NCBI GenBank assembly: GCA_050943215.1
Contig: JBMNOU010000028.1
Span: forward strand, 1-23,595
Direction: 5' to 3'
Origin: JBMNOU01 sp050943215
GTDB taxonomy: Bacteria; Bacillota; Clostridia; Christensenellales; SZUA-584
DNA: 23,595 nt
Positions 7,575-15,296 of the stretch are shown here, piece by piece; positions within the stretch are counted from its first letter, which is position 1, and each line of letters opens with the position of its first letter. The position numbers were made by a program, and so were the translations under genes. Under the pieces are notes generated by a model. It ran no database searches, was not told the origin of the DNA, and was given only the letters and a program-made list of their open reading frames with translations.

Positions 7575-8858
7575 ATGGCAAATTACGGTGAAGACCAAAA
7601 ACAATTGAAATGTTCATTTTGCGGCAAGGCGCAAGAACAAGTCAGAAGACTTGTTGCCGGCCCCGGTGTTTATATATGTAACGAGTGCATTGAGCTATGC
7701 AAAGAGATTATAGAAGAAGATTATCAGGAAGCCGTATCGTTTGATATGGGAGATATCCCAAAACCTGCGGAAATTGTGGCTTCGCTTAACGAATATGTTA
7801 TCGGTCAAACGTTTGCGAAAAAGAATCTTGCAGTTGCGGTCTACAATCACTATAAGCGGATAAACAGCGATATCAAGCAGGATGATGTCGAACTACAAAA
7901 GAGCAATATTATCATGCTGGGGCCGACAGGATGCGGAAAAACGCTTTTGGCTCAGACACTGGCGCGTATTTTAAATGTGCCGTTTGCTATGGCGGATGCG
8001 ACGTCACTGACCGAAGCTGGGTACGTCGGTGAGGACGTGGAAAATATATTGCTCAAATTGATACAGGCTGCTGATTATGATATAGAACGTGCTCAGCGCG
8101 GTATCATCTATATTGATGAGATAGACAAAATTGCGAGAAAGAGCGATAATCCGTCCATCACGCGTGATGTTTCCGGCGAGGGTGTTCAGCAAGCGCTTTT
8201 AAAGATCATTGAAGGCACGGTAGCAAGCGTTCCCCCGCAAGGAGGTAGAAAGCATCCGCATCAGGAGTTTCTACAGATCGATACAACGAATATATTGTTT
8301 ATTTGTGGTGGTGCGTTTGGCGGCCTTGATAAAATTATCGAAAGAAGAATCGGTAATAAAATGATGGGTTTCGGTGCCGAGATCGTTTCAAATATAAATA
8401 AAGATCTAGCCCAATTATACAAGAAAATACTTCCGGAAGATTTGCTTAACTATGGCCTTATTCCCGAGTTTGTAGGCAGGGTTCCAATTATAGTGACGCT
8501 GCATCAGCTGGAAGAAAATGCGCTGGTTAGCATTTTAACAGAGCCAAAGAATGCGCTTGTCAAGCAGTTTACAAAGCTGATGGATATGGACGGTGTGCAG
8601 CTGGAATTTGAGAACGATGCGTTGATAGAGATTGCAAAGCTTGCTATCGAGCGCAAAACTGGTGCAAGGGGCCTTAGAGCCATACTTGAATCAATCATGC
8701 TTGATGTGATGTATGAAATCCCGTCGAGAACTGACGTTAAAAAATGTGTTATTACAAAAGATACTGTCAGAAATGCGAAGGTGCCTATGCTAATCCTTGG
8801 AGAGAAGGATATCAAGCAGAAAGCGCTGCCTAAGGCCAAAAAGGAGAGTATCGGTTAA
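7575..8858 (+). CDS. clpX: ATP-dependent Clp protease ATP-binding subunit ClpX
   Basis: AAA+ unfoldase that recognises tagged or native substrates and threads them into ClpP. The 427-residue protein starts with a C4 zinc-binding domain (Cys13, Cys16, Cys35, Cys38), used for dimerisation and adaptor binding. The AAA+ core follows: Walker A GPTGCGKT (116-123), the GYVGED pore loop (149-154), Walker B IIYIDEID (177-184) and the GGRKHPHQEF loop. The C-terminal small domain contains KTGARGLRAILE. All catalytic elements are intact. An AGGTG-type binding site precedes the ATG. The gene ends the tig operon, and a strong hairpin follows seven bases after the coding region. Confidence 0.97.
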   Translation: MANYGEDQKQLKCSFCGKAQEQVRRLVAGPGVYICNECIELCKEIIEEDYQEAVSFDMGDIPKPAEIVASLNEYVIGQTFAKKNLAVAVYNHYKRINSDIKQDDVELQKSNIIMLGPTGCGKTLLAQTLARILNVPFAMADATSLTEAGYVGEDVENILLKLIQAADYDIERAQRGIIYIDEIDKIARKSDNPSITRDVSGEGVQQALLKIIEGTVASVPPQGGRKHPHQEFLQIDTTNILFICGGAFGGLDKIIERRIGNKMMGFGAEIVSNINKDLAQLYKKILPEDLLNYGLIPEFVGRVPIIVTLHQLEENALVSILTEPKNALVKQFTKLMDMDGVQLEFENDALIEIAKLAIERKTGARGLRAILESIMLDVMYEIPSRTDVKKCVITKDTVRNAKVPMLILGEKDIKQKALPKAKKESIG

Positions 8859-8863
8859 TATGA

Positions 8864-8900
8864 AAAAAGAGGCGATTTGCAAAGCAAACGCCTCTTTTTT
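8864..8900. terminator. Strong bidirectional intrinsic terminator
   Basis: AAAAAGAGGCG (8864-8874) pairs with CGCCTCTTTTT (8889-8899). After one bulged A the stem is extended by TTTGC/GCAAA around a three-base loop. A T-run follows on the plus strand (8895-8900), and the A-run at 8864-8868 gives a T-run on the minus strand. It closes clpX from one side and the convergent 722-residue gene from the other. Confidence 0.9.
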
Positions 8901-8909
8901 CATATCCAG

Positions 8910-11078
8910 TTAACTAGTTATATACATTACATAAAAGCTTGAAGATGAAGCATCAAACATGCCGAATAATGTATATTCTTTATCTACTATAAGCTTTTCA
9001 GTTCCATAATAGTAACAGCAGAGCGAATCGGAGTCTGAATAAAGCGAGAAAGACTGACTGGAGCCTTCCGCTTTAATATCCTTTGCAGTGCCTATGATTT
9101 TCACAGGGACGTTTTGCATCTTGTCCGGCTTGGCCTTTAATTCAGAGATTGTCATCTTTTTAGCTTCTGCAGAAAAATCAGCGAAATCGGGAATGCGTTC
9201 AACGGCGATCATTTCATTCGCTTCTGTTTTATTTTTACTGGTTGCAATCAATTTTATAGAATGAAGTCCGTAATCTTTGATGTTAAAGGAAAGAGAATAG
9301 GTACCGTCAGCTTTGACCTCGGCATTATATATTGTTTCGGAATTGTCAATCTGTGCAGTTACTTTCGAGCCGGGATCGGTTGATCCCGTACAAGTAAAAG
9401 CATCGTTGTAGACCCGTAGGTATTCTGTAGTAGGTATAAGTGCCGCCTGGGGTATTTGCCTGGTTACCGTAAAGATATCATTAACGGTTGTTTTTCCGGT
9501 TTGCACAACTTCTACCGTTACAATATTCTCCCCTAATGTAAGAGGGATATCGACGGAAAGCTGTCCTAGACTGCTAATCTGACGCGTATAATCAGTGTCG
9601 TTGATACGGACATCTGCATTCGGGGATATAGAAAGTGCTATTGTAACGGACGCATTAGATGTTGAGGTCATAGATTGCATGGGTTGTTCTCTTAAATAAT
9701 CAGCTGGATCTAAATTCAGAATTAAATCATTGATTTTATAGATGTTTATAGAATTTTTTGTGACGATTTCAAAAATGACATCATTCGTGGTATATACATT
9801 CTTATCTGTGACGATTCCAAGGGATTTGGCAAGATCGTAATCAGCAATAATTATTTCCGCATGGCCGTTGGTGAGATTAAACGATTTTCCAAGAGGAATG
9901 ACATTAACACTGGTACCGTCAACGGTGCTAACGCTAAAAAGATGGGCCTGCATTCCGTCCTTAGTTTGTGTGTTGCTGACGGAAATATTCATCCCGTTAT
10001 GATATGCCGAGTCAGTATCAACATTGATTTTACCATCCGTAATTGTGTAAATAAAATTGCTATATCCGCCATACGCTGTTGTTACATAATGATCAAAGAA
10101 CATAAAGCAGGCAAATAAAACACCGGCTACTAATATCCAGAATAATAACATCAAAAATATGGATGGACGCTTGCGCCTTATCCTTGTAGAAGGCTTATCT
10201 GCTTTTTTATTCTGACGCAGGTGTTCGCTTTGATCATCCTGCTTAAATCGGCGGGTGATGTTATCAGACTCAGCGATACAATCGCCCTGCTGCTGATACC
10301 GATGCGTCTGTTCAGAGATTCCTTTATCCGCCGGCTGAAGTTCACTTTCAGCCGCCTGTTTAACAGCGTTAATATCTTCCGGTTGATTCTGCTGAGCATC
10401 CTGTTCAACGACGCCTTTCTCAAAAAGATTTTCTTCTGGAGCCGAAACAGGCGATTCCTCGATTTCCAGCCACTGTTTTTTAGGATAGTCAACACGGTTA
10501 CTATCCGTTTGTTCATCTTCCGCCTGCATCGGAACGTGAAGATATGCGCTCTTTGTTCGTCTGTATTCACGCATAAATTCCTCAGGATCGAAATCTTTAA
10601 GATCGTCGATCTCGGGTAAACGCATGTTTTTTATCATATCTAAATAACGCCAAGAATCCGAGCTTTCGCCGTCCGATTTTTCCTGTAAGTTGGCGGTATT
10701 ATTTGTTTCAGTATCTATCCGGGAATTATCTCTGGTAATCAAACTTGGGTCAACTGGCTGGCTGGTGTGTTCATTGATTTTAGGATAAGCAGAACCGTTT
10801 TGATCATAAGCTTTTTGTTCTGCCACTAGGCTATCTTCCGTTTCATGCGCCAAACCATTTCCTACATCGGTGTTATCTATTGGGAAATCCTTATAAACGA
10901 TGAGATTTGTAGGGATATCTCGTTTTTTACCTTTGTTTACTTGACTCTCCGGTGCAGAGTTTGCCGGATTGGAAGCGCCCTGATTTTTGATTTGGACAAC
11001 TTCAACCACAGCTCCGCACCTTGGACATAGTACATCAATACTATTGAGCTTGTTGCCGCAATTTGGACATTTATCCAT
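8910..11078 (-). CDS. Unrecognised membrane protein: N-terminal zinc ribbon, single membrane segment, Ig-like outer domains
   Basis: I do not recognise this 722-residue protein as a named family. It opens with a zinc ribbon (Cys4, Cys7, Cys18, Cys21 in two CPxCG-type knuckles). Residues about 30-300 are polar, Gln/Glu/Asn-rich and low in complexity, with a possible helical segment at 145-180. A basic run (RRKRP, 301-305) precedes one hydrophobic membrane segment (about 306-328). By the positive-inside rule the zinc ribbon is cytoplasmic and the C-terminal 390 residues are outside. The outer part holds beta-rich segments resembling bacterial Ig-like domains (about 470-545 and 550-628) and a C-terminal beta domain (about 640-722). 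GGAGG at 11084-11088 is five bases before the ATG. It is a single gene, convergent with clpX and divergent from nifZ. A role in envelope sensing or scaffolding is possible but unproven. Confidence 0.85.
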   Translation of the reverse strand: MDKCPNCGNKLNSIDVLCPRCGAVVEVVQIKNQGASNPANSAPESQVNKGKKRDIPTNLIVYKDFPIDNTDVGNGLAHETEDSLVAEQKAYDQNGSAYPKINEHTSQPVDPSLITRDNSRIDTETNNTANLQEKSDGESSDSWRYLDMIKNMRLPEIDDLKDFDPEEFMREYRRTKSAYLHVPMQAEDEQTDSNRVDYPKKQWLEIEESPVSAPEENLFEKGVVEQDAQQNQPEDINAVKQAAESELQPADKGISEQTHRYQQQGDCIAESDNITRRFKQDDQSEHLRQNKKADKPSTRIRRKRPSIFLMLLFWILVAGVLFACFMFFDHYVTTAYGGYSNFIYTITDGKINVDTDSAYHNGMNISVSNTQTKDGMQAHLFSVSTVDGTSVNVIPLGKSFNLTNGHAEIIIADYDLAKSLGIVTDKNVYTTNDVIFEIVTKNSINIYKINDLILNLDPADYLREQPMQSMTSTSNASVTIALSISPNADVRINDTDYTRQISSLGQLSVDIPLTLGENIVTVEVVQTGKTTVNDIFTVTRQIPQAALIPTTEYLRVYNDAFTCTGSTDPGSKVTAQIDNSETIYNAEVKADGTYSLSFNIKDYGLHSIKLIATSKNKTEANEMIAVERIPDFADFSAEAKKMTISELKAKPDKMQNVPVKIIGTAKDIKAEGSSQSFSLYSDSDSLCCYYYGTEKLIVDKEYTLFGMFDASSSSFYVMYITS

Positions 11079-11125
11079 AAAATCCTCCGTTTGTCCAAGT
11101 TTTAATATGCAATCACCAAAACTTC

Positions 11126-11154
11126 TTAAAATTTTACGTATTCCATGCTATAGT
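11126..11154 (+). promoter_or_regulatory. Possible promoter of nifZ-thiI
   Basis: TTAAAA (11126-11131), a 17-base spacer and TATAGT (11149-11154) with an extended TGC just upstream (11146-11148). It lies in the 116-base spacer between the divergent 722-residue gene and nifZ. TATACT at 11163-11168 is an alternative -10 without a good -35. Confidence 0.4.
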
Positions 11155-11194
11155 AATCATTATATACTATTTTGTAACTGGAGGCACTATTTTT

Positions 11195-12313
11195 TTGGAA
11201 ATATATCTGGACAATGCAGCAACTACAAAGCCTATCATAGATTATGCTGTTAAAGAACATTTAACCAACGCCTGGTACAACCCGTCAGCAGCTTACGCGC
11301 CAGCTGCAAAAGTCTTTATCGAGATGAAGAAAGCAAGACAATTGCTTGCTGAAATGATTGGTTTTCAAAGCGATGTGATATTTACGTCAGGGGGGACAGA
11401 AGCTAATAATATGGCTGTTATTTCGGCTTTCAGGAACAATGCTCATTATATAACCAGTGCCACTGAACATCCGTCCGTTTATGAGTCTTTCAGATATTTG
11501 CAAACGCTAGGAGCCGAAGTCGATTTTGTTAAACCCCAGGGTTTTTGTATAAACGCAAAAGATGTTGCAGGATTGGTACGCGAAAATACGGCGCTGGTCA
11601 GCATTATGCATGTCAATAACGAAACGGGAGCGCTTAACGATATTGAAGGCATCTGCCAAACTGTTAAGGTTAGAAATCCTGCCACATTGTTTCATGCGGA
11701 TGGTGTTCAGGCACTTTTTAAAACAAAGATTGATCTTGTAAACAGCGGTATCGATTATTATTCAGTCAGTGCACATAAAATACATGCGTTGAAAGGCACA
11801 GGTGCACTTCTTGTCGGCAGAAACGCTACGGTTAGTAAACTGCACCACGGCGGAGAACAGGAATTTATGTTAAGGCCGGGCAGTGAGAATACCCTTGGCA
11901 TACAGGCCTTTTATGAGGCGCTCAAGCGTGGTATCAGTGTTTTTAATGAAGCGATTGATAAAGTATCGGCACTGCAGGAAAAACTGCTGGATGGACTGTC
12001 TGCCGTCAGTGGTTCGATCGTAAATATACCTATTAAAAAAGTGCCTCATATCGTAAATGTATCATTTGTTGGTGTGCGCGCAGAAGTTCTTGTGCGAGTG
12101 CTTGGTGAAAAGGGGATCTACATTGGTACAGGTGCGGCATGTTCCCGCGGTAAAACAAGCCGGGTTCTGCTGGAAAGCGGGGTAGAAAGAAATGCTGCCG
12201 AAGGGGCAGTCAGAATTAGCATGAGCTCGATGAATACTGAGAAAGAAATAGAGATATTCATAGAAGAGCTTGACAAGGCGGTCGGCAAATTAAGGAGGTT
12301 TGGCAAAAGATAA
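11195..12313 (+). CDS. nifZ: Cysteine desulfurase, NifZ-type partner of ThiI
   Basis: PLP enzyme that takes sulfur from cysteine as a persulfide and passes it on. The 372-residue product shows the aminotransferase class V signatures: YLDNAATT at the N-terminus, TSGGTEANN (64-72), the PLP Lys195 in VSAHKIHALKGTG and the mobile-loop Cys316 in GTGAACSRGKTS. It begins at a TTG (11195) with GGAGG at 11180-11184, ten bases upstream; no ATG gives the expected MEIYLDNAATT start. thiI follows two bases after the stop. In Bacillus the enzyme encoded next to thiI (NifZ) donates sulfur to ThiI for 4-thiouridine, so that role is inferred here from position; a general IscS/NifS role cannot be excluded. Confidence 0.88.
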   Translation: MEIYLDNAATTKPIIDYAVKEHLTNAWYNPSAAYAPAAKVFIEMKKARQLLAEMIGFQSDVIFTSGGTEANNMAVISAFRNNAHYITSATEHPSVYESFRYLQTLGAEVDFVKPQGFCINAKDVAGLVRENTALVSIMHVNNETGALNDIEGICQTVKVRNPATLFHADGVQALFKTKIDLVNSGIDYYSVSAHKIHALKGTGALLVGRNATVSKLHHGGEQEFMLRPGSENTLGIQAFYEALKRGISVFNEAIDKVSALQEKLLDGLSAVSGSIVNIPIKKVPHIVNVSFVGVRAEVLVRVLGEKGIYIGTGAACSRGKTSRVLLESGVERNAAEGAVRISMSSMNTEKEIEIFIEELDKAVGKLRRFGKR

Positions 12314-12315
12314 CG

Positions 12316-13491
12316 ATGGATAATGTCATCATTGTTAGGTATGCGGAAATTCACCTAAAAGGGCTAAACAAGCCATATTTTGAAAAGGCGTTGGTAAACA
12401 ATATTTCAAAGGTACTGTCTGATATCGACGGGGCAGTCGTCAAGCGCGGAGTAAGCCGCATTTATGTAGAGGGCGTTGATGATAGCGATATAGACAAGGC
12501 ATTTGCGGCTCTTGAATGCGTTTTTGGGATCCATTCATTTAGTCCGGCTGTTCGTATAGAGCAGGATATTGGGAAAGCGGCGGCTGTCCTTGCGGACATG
12601 GTTGGACATGAGCGAAAGAAGTTTCTTCAGGACACAGTGCCATTTAGGGTCGAAGCCAAACGTGCTGATAAAAGATACCCTATGAAATCGATGCAAATGG
12701 CAGCCGAGGTGGGCAGCGTAATTCTTAGCAGAGTTGAAGGCATAAAGGTCGATCTTAACCATCCGGCAATAACAGCGTATCTCGAAATGCGTGAGATGGC
12801 ATACTGCTATACTCAGGTAATTAATGGCCCGGGCGGCATGCCCGTCGGATGTAATGGCAGTGCAATGCTTTTATTATCCGGCGGTATCGACAGCCCGGTT
12901 GCGGGATGTATGATCGCAAAAAGAGGCGTAGCGCTTTCAGCTGTTCATTTTGAGAGTTTTCCGTATACGAGTGAAAAAGCGCTTGATAAAGTATTAGATC
13001 TGGCAAGGATTATGACAAGGTATACCGGAAAGATAACATTGCATGTGATACGATTTACGGATATACAGATGAAGCTGTATGAAAAATGTCCGCCGGATTA
13101 TCTGACAGTGCTGATGCGCCGTTACATGATGCGCATTGCCGAAGAGATTGCAAAAAAAGACGGGTGCCTTGCACTGGTGACGGGGGAGAGTGTGGGTCAG
13201 GTCGCAAGCCAGACTCTCGAGAGCCTCGCGGTTACGAATGATGTGGCAAGCATTCCCGTGCTGCGGCCTTTGATTGGGATGGATAAGATTGAGATTACAG
13301 AAAAAGCGCAAATATATGACACGTATAGAACATCAATACTGCCGTTTGAAGATTGTTGTACAGTATTTGTACCAAAACATCCCGTGACAAAGCCGAGAAA
13401 AAGCGAGATTGAGAAAACAGAGGCTAATCTTGATATCGACGGCATGGTAAAAGCCGCTATTGAGAACGACAAAGTTACAATAATAGGTTGA
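12316..13491 (+). CDS. thiI: tRNA 4-thiouridine synthase / sulfurtransferase ThiI
   Basis: Activates uridine 8 of tRNA with ATP and transfers sulfur from the desulfurase; in many bacteria it also supports thiamine thiazole synthesis. The 391-residue product has the N-terminal ferredoxin-like region (VIIVRYAEIHLKG), a THUMP domain (about 60-165) and the ATP pyrophosphatase P-loop SGGIDSP (188-194). It ends after the CCTVFVPKHPVTKP segment. It lacks the C-terminal rhodanese domain of the E. coli protein, so it is the short Bacillus-type form, and sulfur relay must use the core cysteines or the partner enzyme. The nearest GGAGG (12294-12298) is 17 bases before the ATG and lies inside nifZ. Since the ATG is only two bases after the nifZ stop, translation is probably coupled. 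Confidence 0.95.
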   Translation: MDNVIIVRYAEIHLKGLNKPYFEKALVNNISKVLSDIDGAVVKRGVSRIYVEGVDDSDIDKAFAALECVFGIHSFSPAVRIEQDIGKAAAVLADMVGHERKKFLQDTVPFRVEAKRADKRYPMKSMQMAAEVGSVILSRVEGIKVDLNHPAITAYLEMREMAYCYTQVINGPGGMPVGCNGSAMLLLSGGIDSPVAGCMIAKRGVALSAVHFESFPYTSEKALDKVLDLARIMTRYTGKITLHVIRFTDIQMKLYEKCPPDYLTVLMRRYMMRIAEEIAKKDGCLALVTGESVGQVASQTLESLAVTNDVASIPVLRPLIGMDKIEITEKAQIYDTYRTSILPFEDCCTVFVPKHPVTKPRKSEIEKTEANLDIDGMVKAAIENDKVTIIG

Positions 13492-13502
13492 TATTTAAAT
13501 AA

Positions 13503-13530
13503 ACAAGCCCCGGGGTAACCCGGGGCTTGT
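13503..13530. terminator. Strong GC-rich hairpin terminator shared by thiI and hydA
   Basis: A perfect 12-base-pair stem, ACAAGCCCCGGG (13503-13514) with CCCGGGGCTTGT (13519-13530), encloses the loop GTAA. It lies between the convergent stops of thiI (13491) and hydA (13537). Both strands continue into moderately T-rich sequence (CTTTATTTG on plus, TTATTTAAA on minus). Confidence 0.85.
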
Positions 13531-13536
13531 TGCTCT

Positions 13537-15279
13537 TTATTTGTATTTAGGCCTTGCATGATAATGCGTATGCAATAGTTCGTGTGCTTTGTGGCTGTTC
13601 GGTTTACCGAGGAATTCATCATAAAGCTGCTGTACTTCTGCATTCTTGTGAGATTTTCTTTTCTGCATATTAATATCTTCTTGATATGTTGCCTTTGCAC
13701 GTAGGACACGCGGATCATAATCCATTTTATCCTGAGCCGAAACGATTGGTTGTCCGCCACCCGTTACGCATCCGCCGGGGCACCCCATGATCTCGATGAA
13801 ATGGTACGATTTCTCACCAGATCTTATCGCTTCAAGAAGCTTCTTCGCGTTACCAGTTCCGTTTGCGACTGCAACTTTGATATCCATACCTGCGACATTG
13901 ACCGTCGCTTCTTTGACGCCTTCAATACCTCTAACAGCTTCATAGTCGATATCTTCAAGATCTTTGCCTGTCAGTATATCTGCAACTGTTCTTAGTGCCG
14001 CTTCCATAACACCGCCTGTTGCGCCGAAAATAACAGCAGCACCTGTTGATTCACCAAGCAATTTGTCAAAGTCTTCTTCAGGAAGGTTTACAAAATCTAT
14101 ATTAGCCTGCTTAATCATCCGGGCAAGCTCTCTTGTTGTCAACACAGCGTCTACATTAGGAAGACCGTCATTAACCAGTTCTTCTCTGACTTTTTCAAAT
14201 TTCTTGGCAGTACACGGCATGATGGAAACCACATAGATGTTCTTAGGATCAAGGTTCATCTTTTGAGCATAATATGATTTGATCAACGCACCTTCCATCT
14301 CGTGAGGAGATTTGCAGGTTGACAGATTATCAAGGAAATCAGGGAAGAATAGTTCGCAATATTTGATCCATCCGGGGCTGCAGGACGTAATCATAGGAAG
14401 CACGCCGCCGTTGTTGATGCGATCTAATAGCTCTGTACCTTCTTCAAGGATGGTCAGGTCTGCAGCAAAATCCGTATCGAATACTTTGTAAAAACCGATA
14501 CGTCGAAGAGCAGCAGCCATCTTTCCTGTTACGCTGTTGCCGGGTTCAATGCCAAATTCTTCACCCAATCCAAAACGGACTGCGGGAGCCGTTTGAACGA
14601 TAACATGTTTTGTCTTATCGTGCAGCGCAGCCCATACATTGTCGATCTCACTTTTTTCGCTTAGCGCACCAACAGGGCATGCCGTAATGCATTGTCCACA
14701 ATTAATGCAGAGCACATCATTTAAAGATTTTCCGAATACCGGTTCAATTATCGTTTTAAATCCTCTATGGGTTGCACCTATAGCGCCAACTTTTTGAACG
14801 TTGTTGCATACGGCAACGCAGCGGCGGCACAGTATGCATTTATTCGGGTCTCTGACGATAGAGGGAGAACCGGTATCAAGCGGTCTGTCAATGCTTGTAC
14901 CTTCGTAGCGGACATCATCATCTACACCCAGGTCATCACAAAGCTTTTGAAGTTCGCAGTTGCGGTTTCTAACACAGCTTAAGCATTTCTTTTCATGGTT
15001 GGAGAGTATCAACTCAAGGTTTACCTTCCTGGCATCAAGAACAGCCTTAGAGTTAGTTGATACGACCATACCGTTTGCCGCAGGAAGAACGCAAGCAGCC
15101 TGAAGCCCTCTGCCGCCCTCAATCATTTCGACCAAGCACATACGGCAGGCACCTATCGCGTTAACTCCCTTTAAATAACAGAGTGTGGGTATTTTGATAT
15201 TCGCTTTTCGTGCCGCTTCAAGTACTGTGGTGTTTTCCGGCACTTCAACTTTGATTCCATCTATTGTTAAAGATATCAT
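13537..15279 (-). CDS. hydA: [FeFe]-hydrogenase catalytic subunit HydA (trimeric, probably electron-bifurcating)
   Basis: Carries the H-cluster that makes or oxidises H2. Iron-sulfur sites in order (580-residue numbering): plant-type 2Fe-2S (Cys34, 45, 48, 63), the His-ligated 4Fe-4S site (His95, Cys99, 102, 108), two ferredoxin 4Fe-4S motifs (Cys148/151/154/158 and Cys191/194/197/201), then the H domain. Its three motifs are TSCSPGW (298-304), MPCTAKKFE (354-362) and MGCPGGCVTGGGQP (498-511). The C-terminal small-subunit-like segment ends with SHKAHELLHTHYH. This is the layout of HydA in NADH/ferredoxin bifurcating HydABC enzymes. In the first motif the second Cys of the textbook TSCCPGW is Ser. 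AAAGGAG (15289-15295) is nine bases from ATG 15279 but only three from the in-frame ATG 15285, so the shorter form is preferred; the alternative adds two residues. Last gene of the Rex-controlled operon; no HydEFG maturase genes are in view. Confidence 0.95.
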   Translation of the reverse strand: MISLTIDGIKVEVPENTTVLEAARKANIKIPTLCYLKGVNAIGACRMCLVEMIEGGRGLQAACVLPAANGMVVSTNSKAVLDARKVNLELILSNHEKKCLSCVRNRNCELQKLCDDLGVDDDVRYEGTSIDRPLDTGSPSIVRDPNKCILCRRCVAVCNNVQKVGAIGATHRGFKTIIEPVFGKSLNDVLCINCGQCITACPVGALSEKSEIDNVWAALHDKTKHVIVQTAPAVRFGLGEEFGIEPGNSVTGKMAAALRRIGFYKVFDTDFAADLTILEEGTELLDRINNGGVLPMITSCSPGWIKYCELFFPDFLDNLSTCKSPHEMEGALIKSYYAQKMNLDPKNIYVVSIMPCTAKKFEKVREELVNDGLPNVDAVLTTRELARMIKQANIDFVNLPEEDFDKLLGESTGAAVIFGATGGVMEAALRTVADILTGKDLEDIDYEAVRGIEGVKEATVNVAGMDIKVAVANGTGNAKKLLEAIRSGEKSYHFIEIMGCPGGCVTGGGQPIVSAQDKMDYDPRVLRAKATYQEDINMQKRKSHKNAEVQQLYDEFLGKPNSHKAHELLHTHYHARPKYK

Positions 15280-15296
15280 ATCCATCCGCTCCTTTC

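Noticed and set aside
13197..13760. 187-codon minus-strand frame spanning the thiI and hydA ends
   Set aside because: It would run through the strong shared terminator hairpin and overlaps two conserved genes in other frames.
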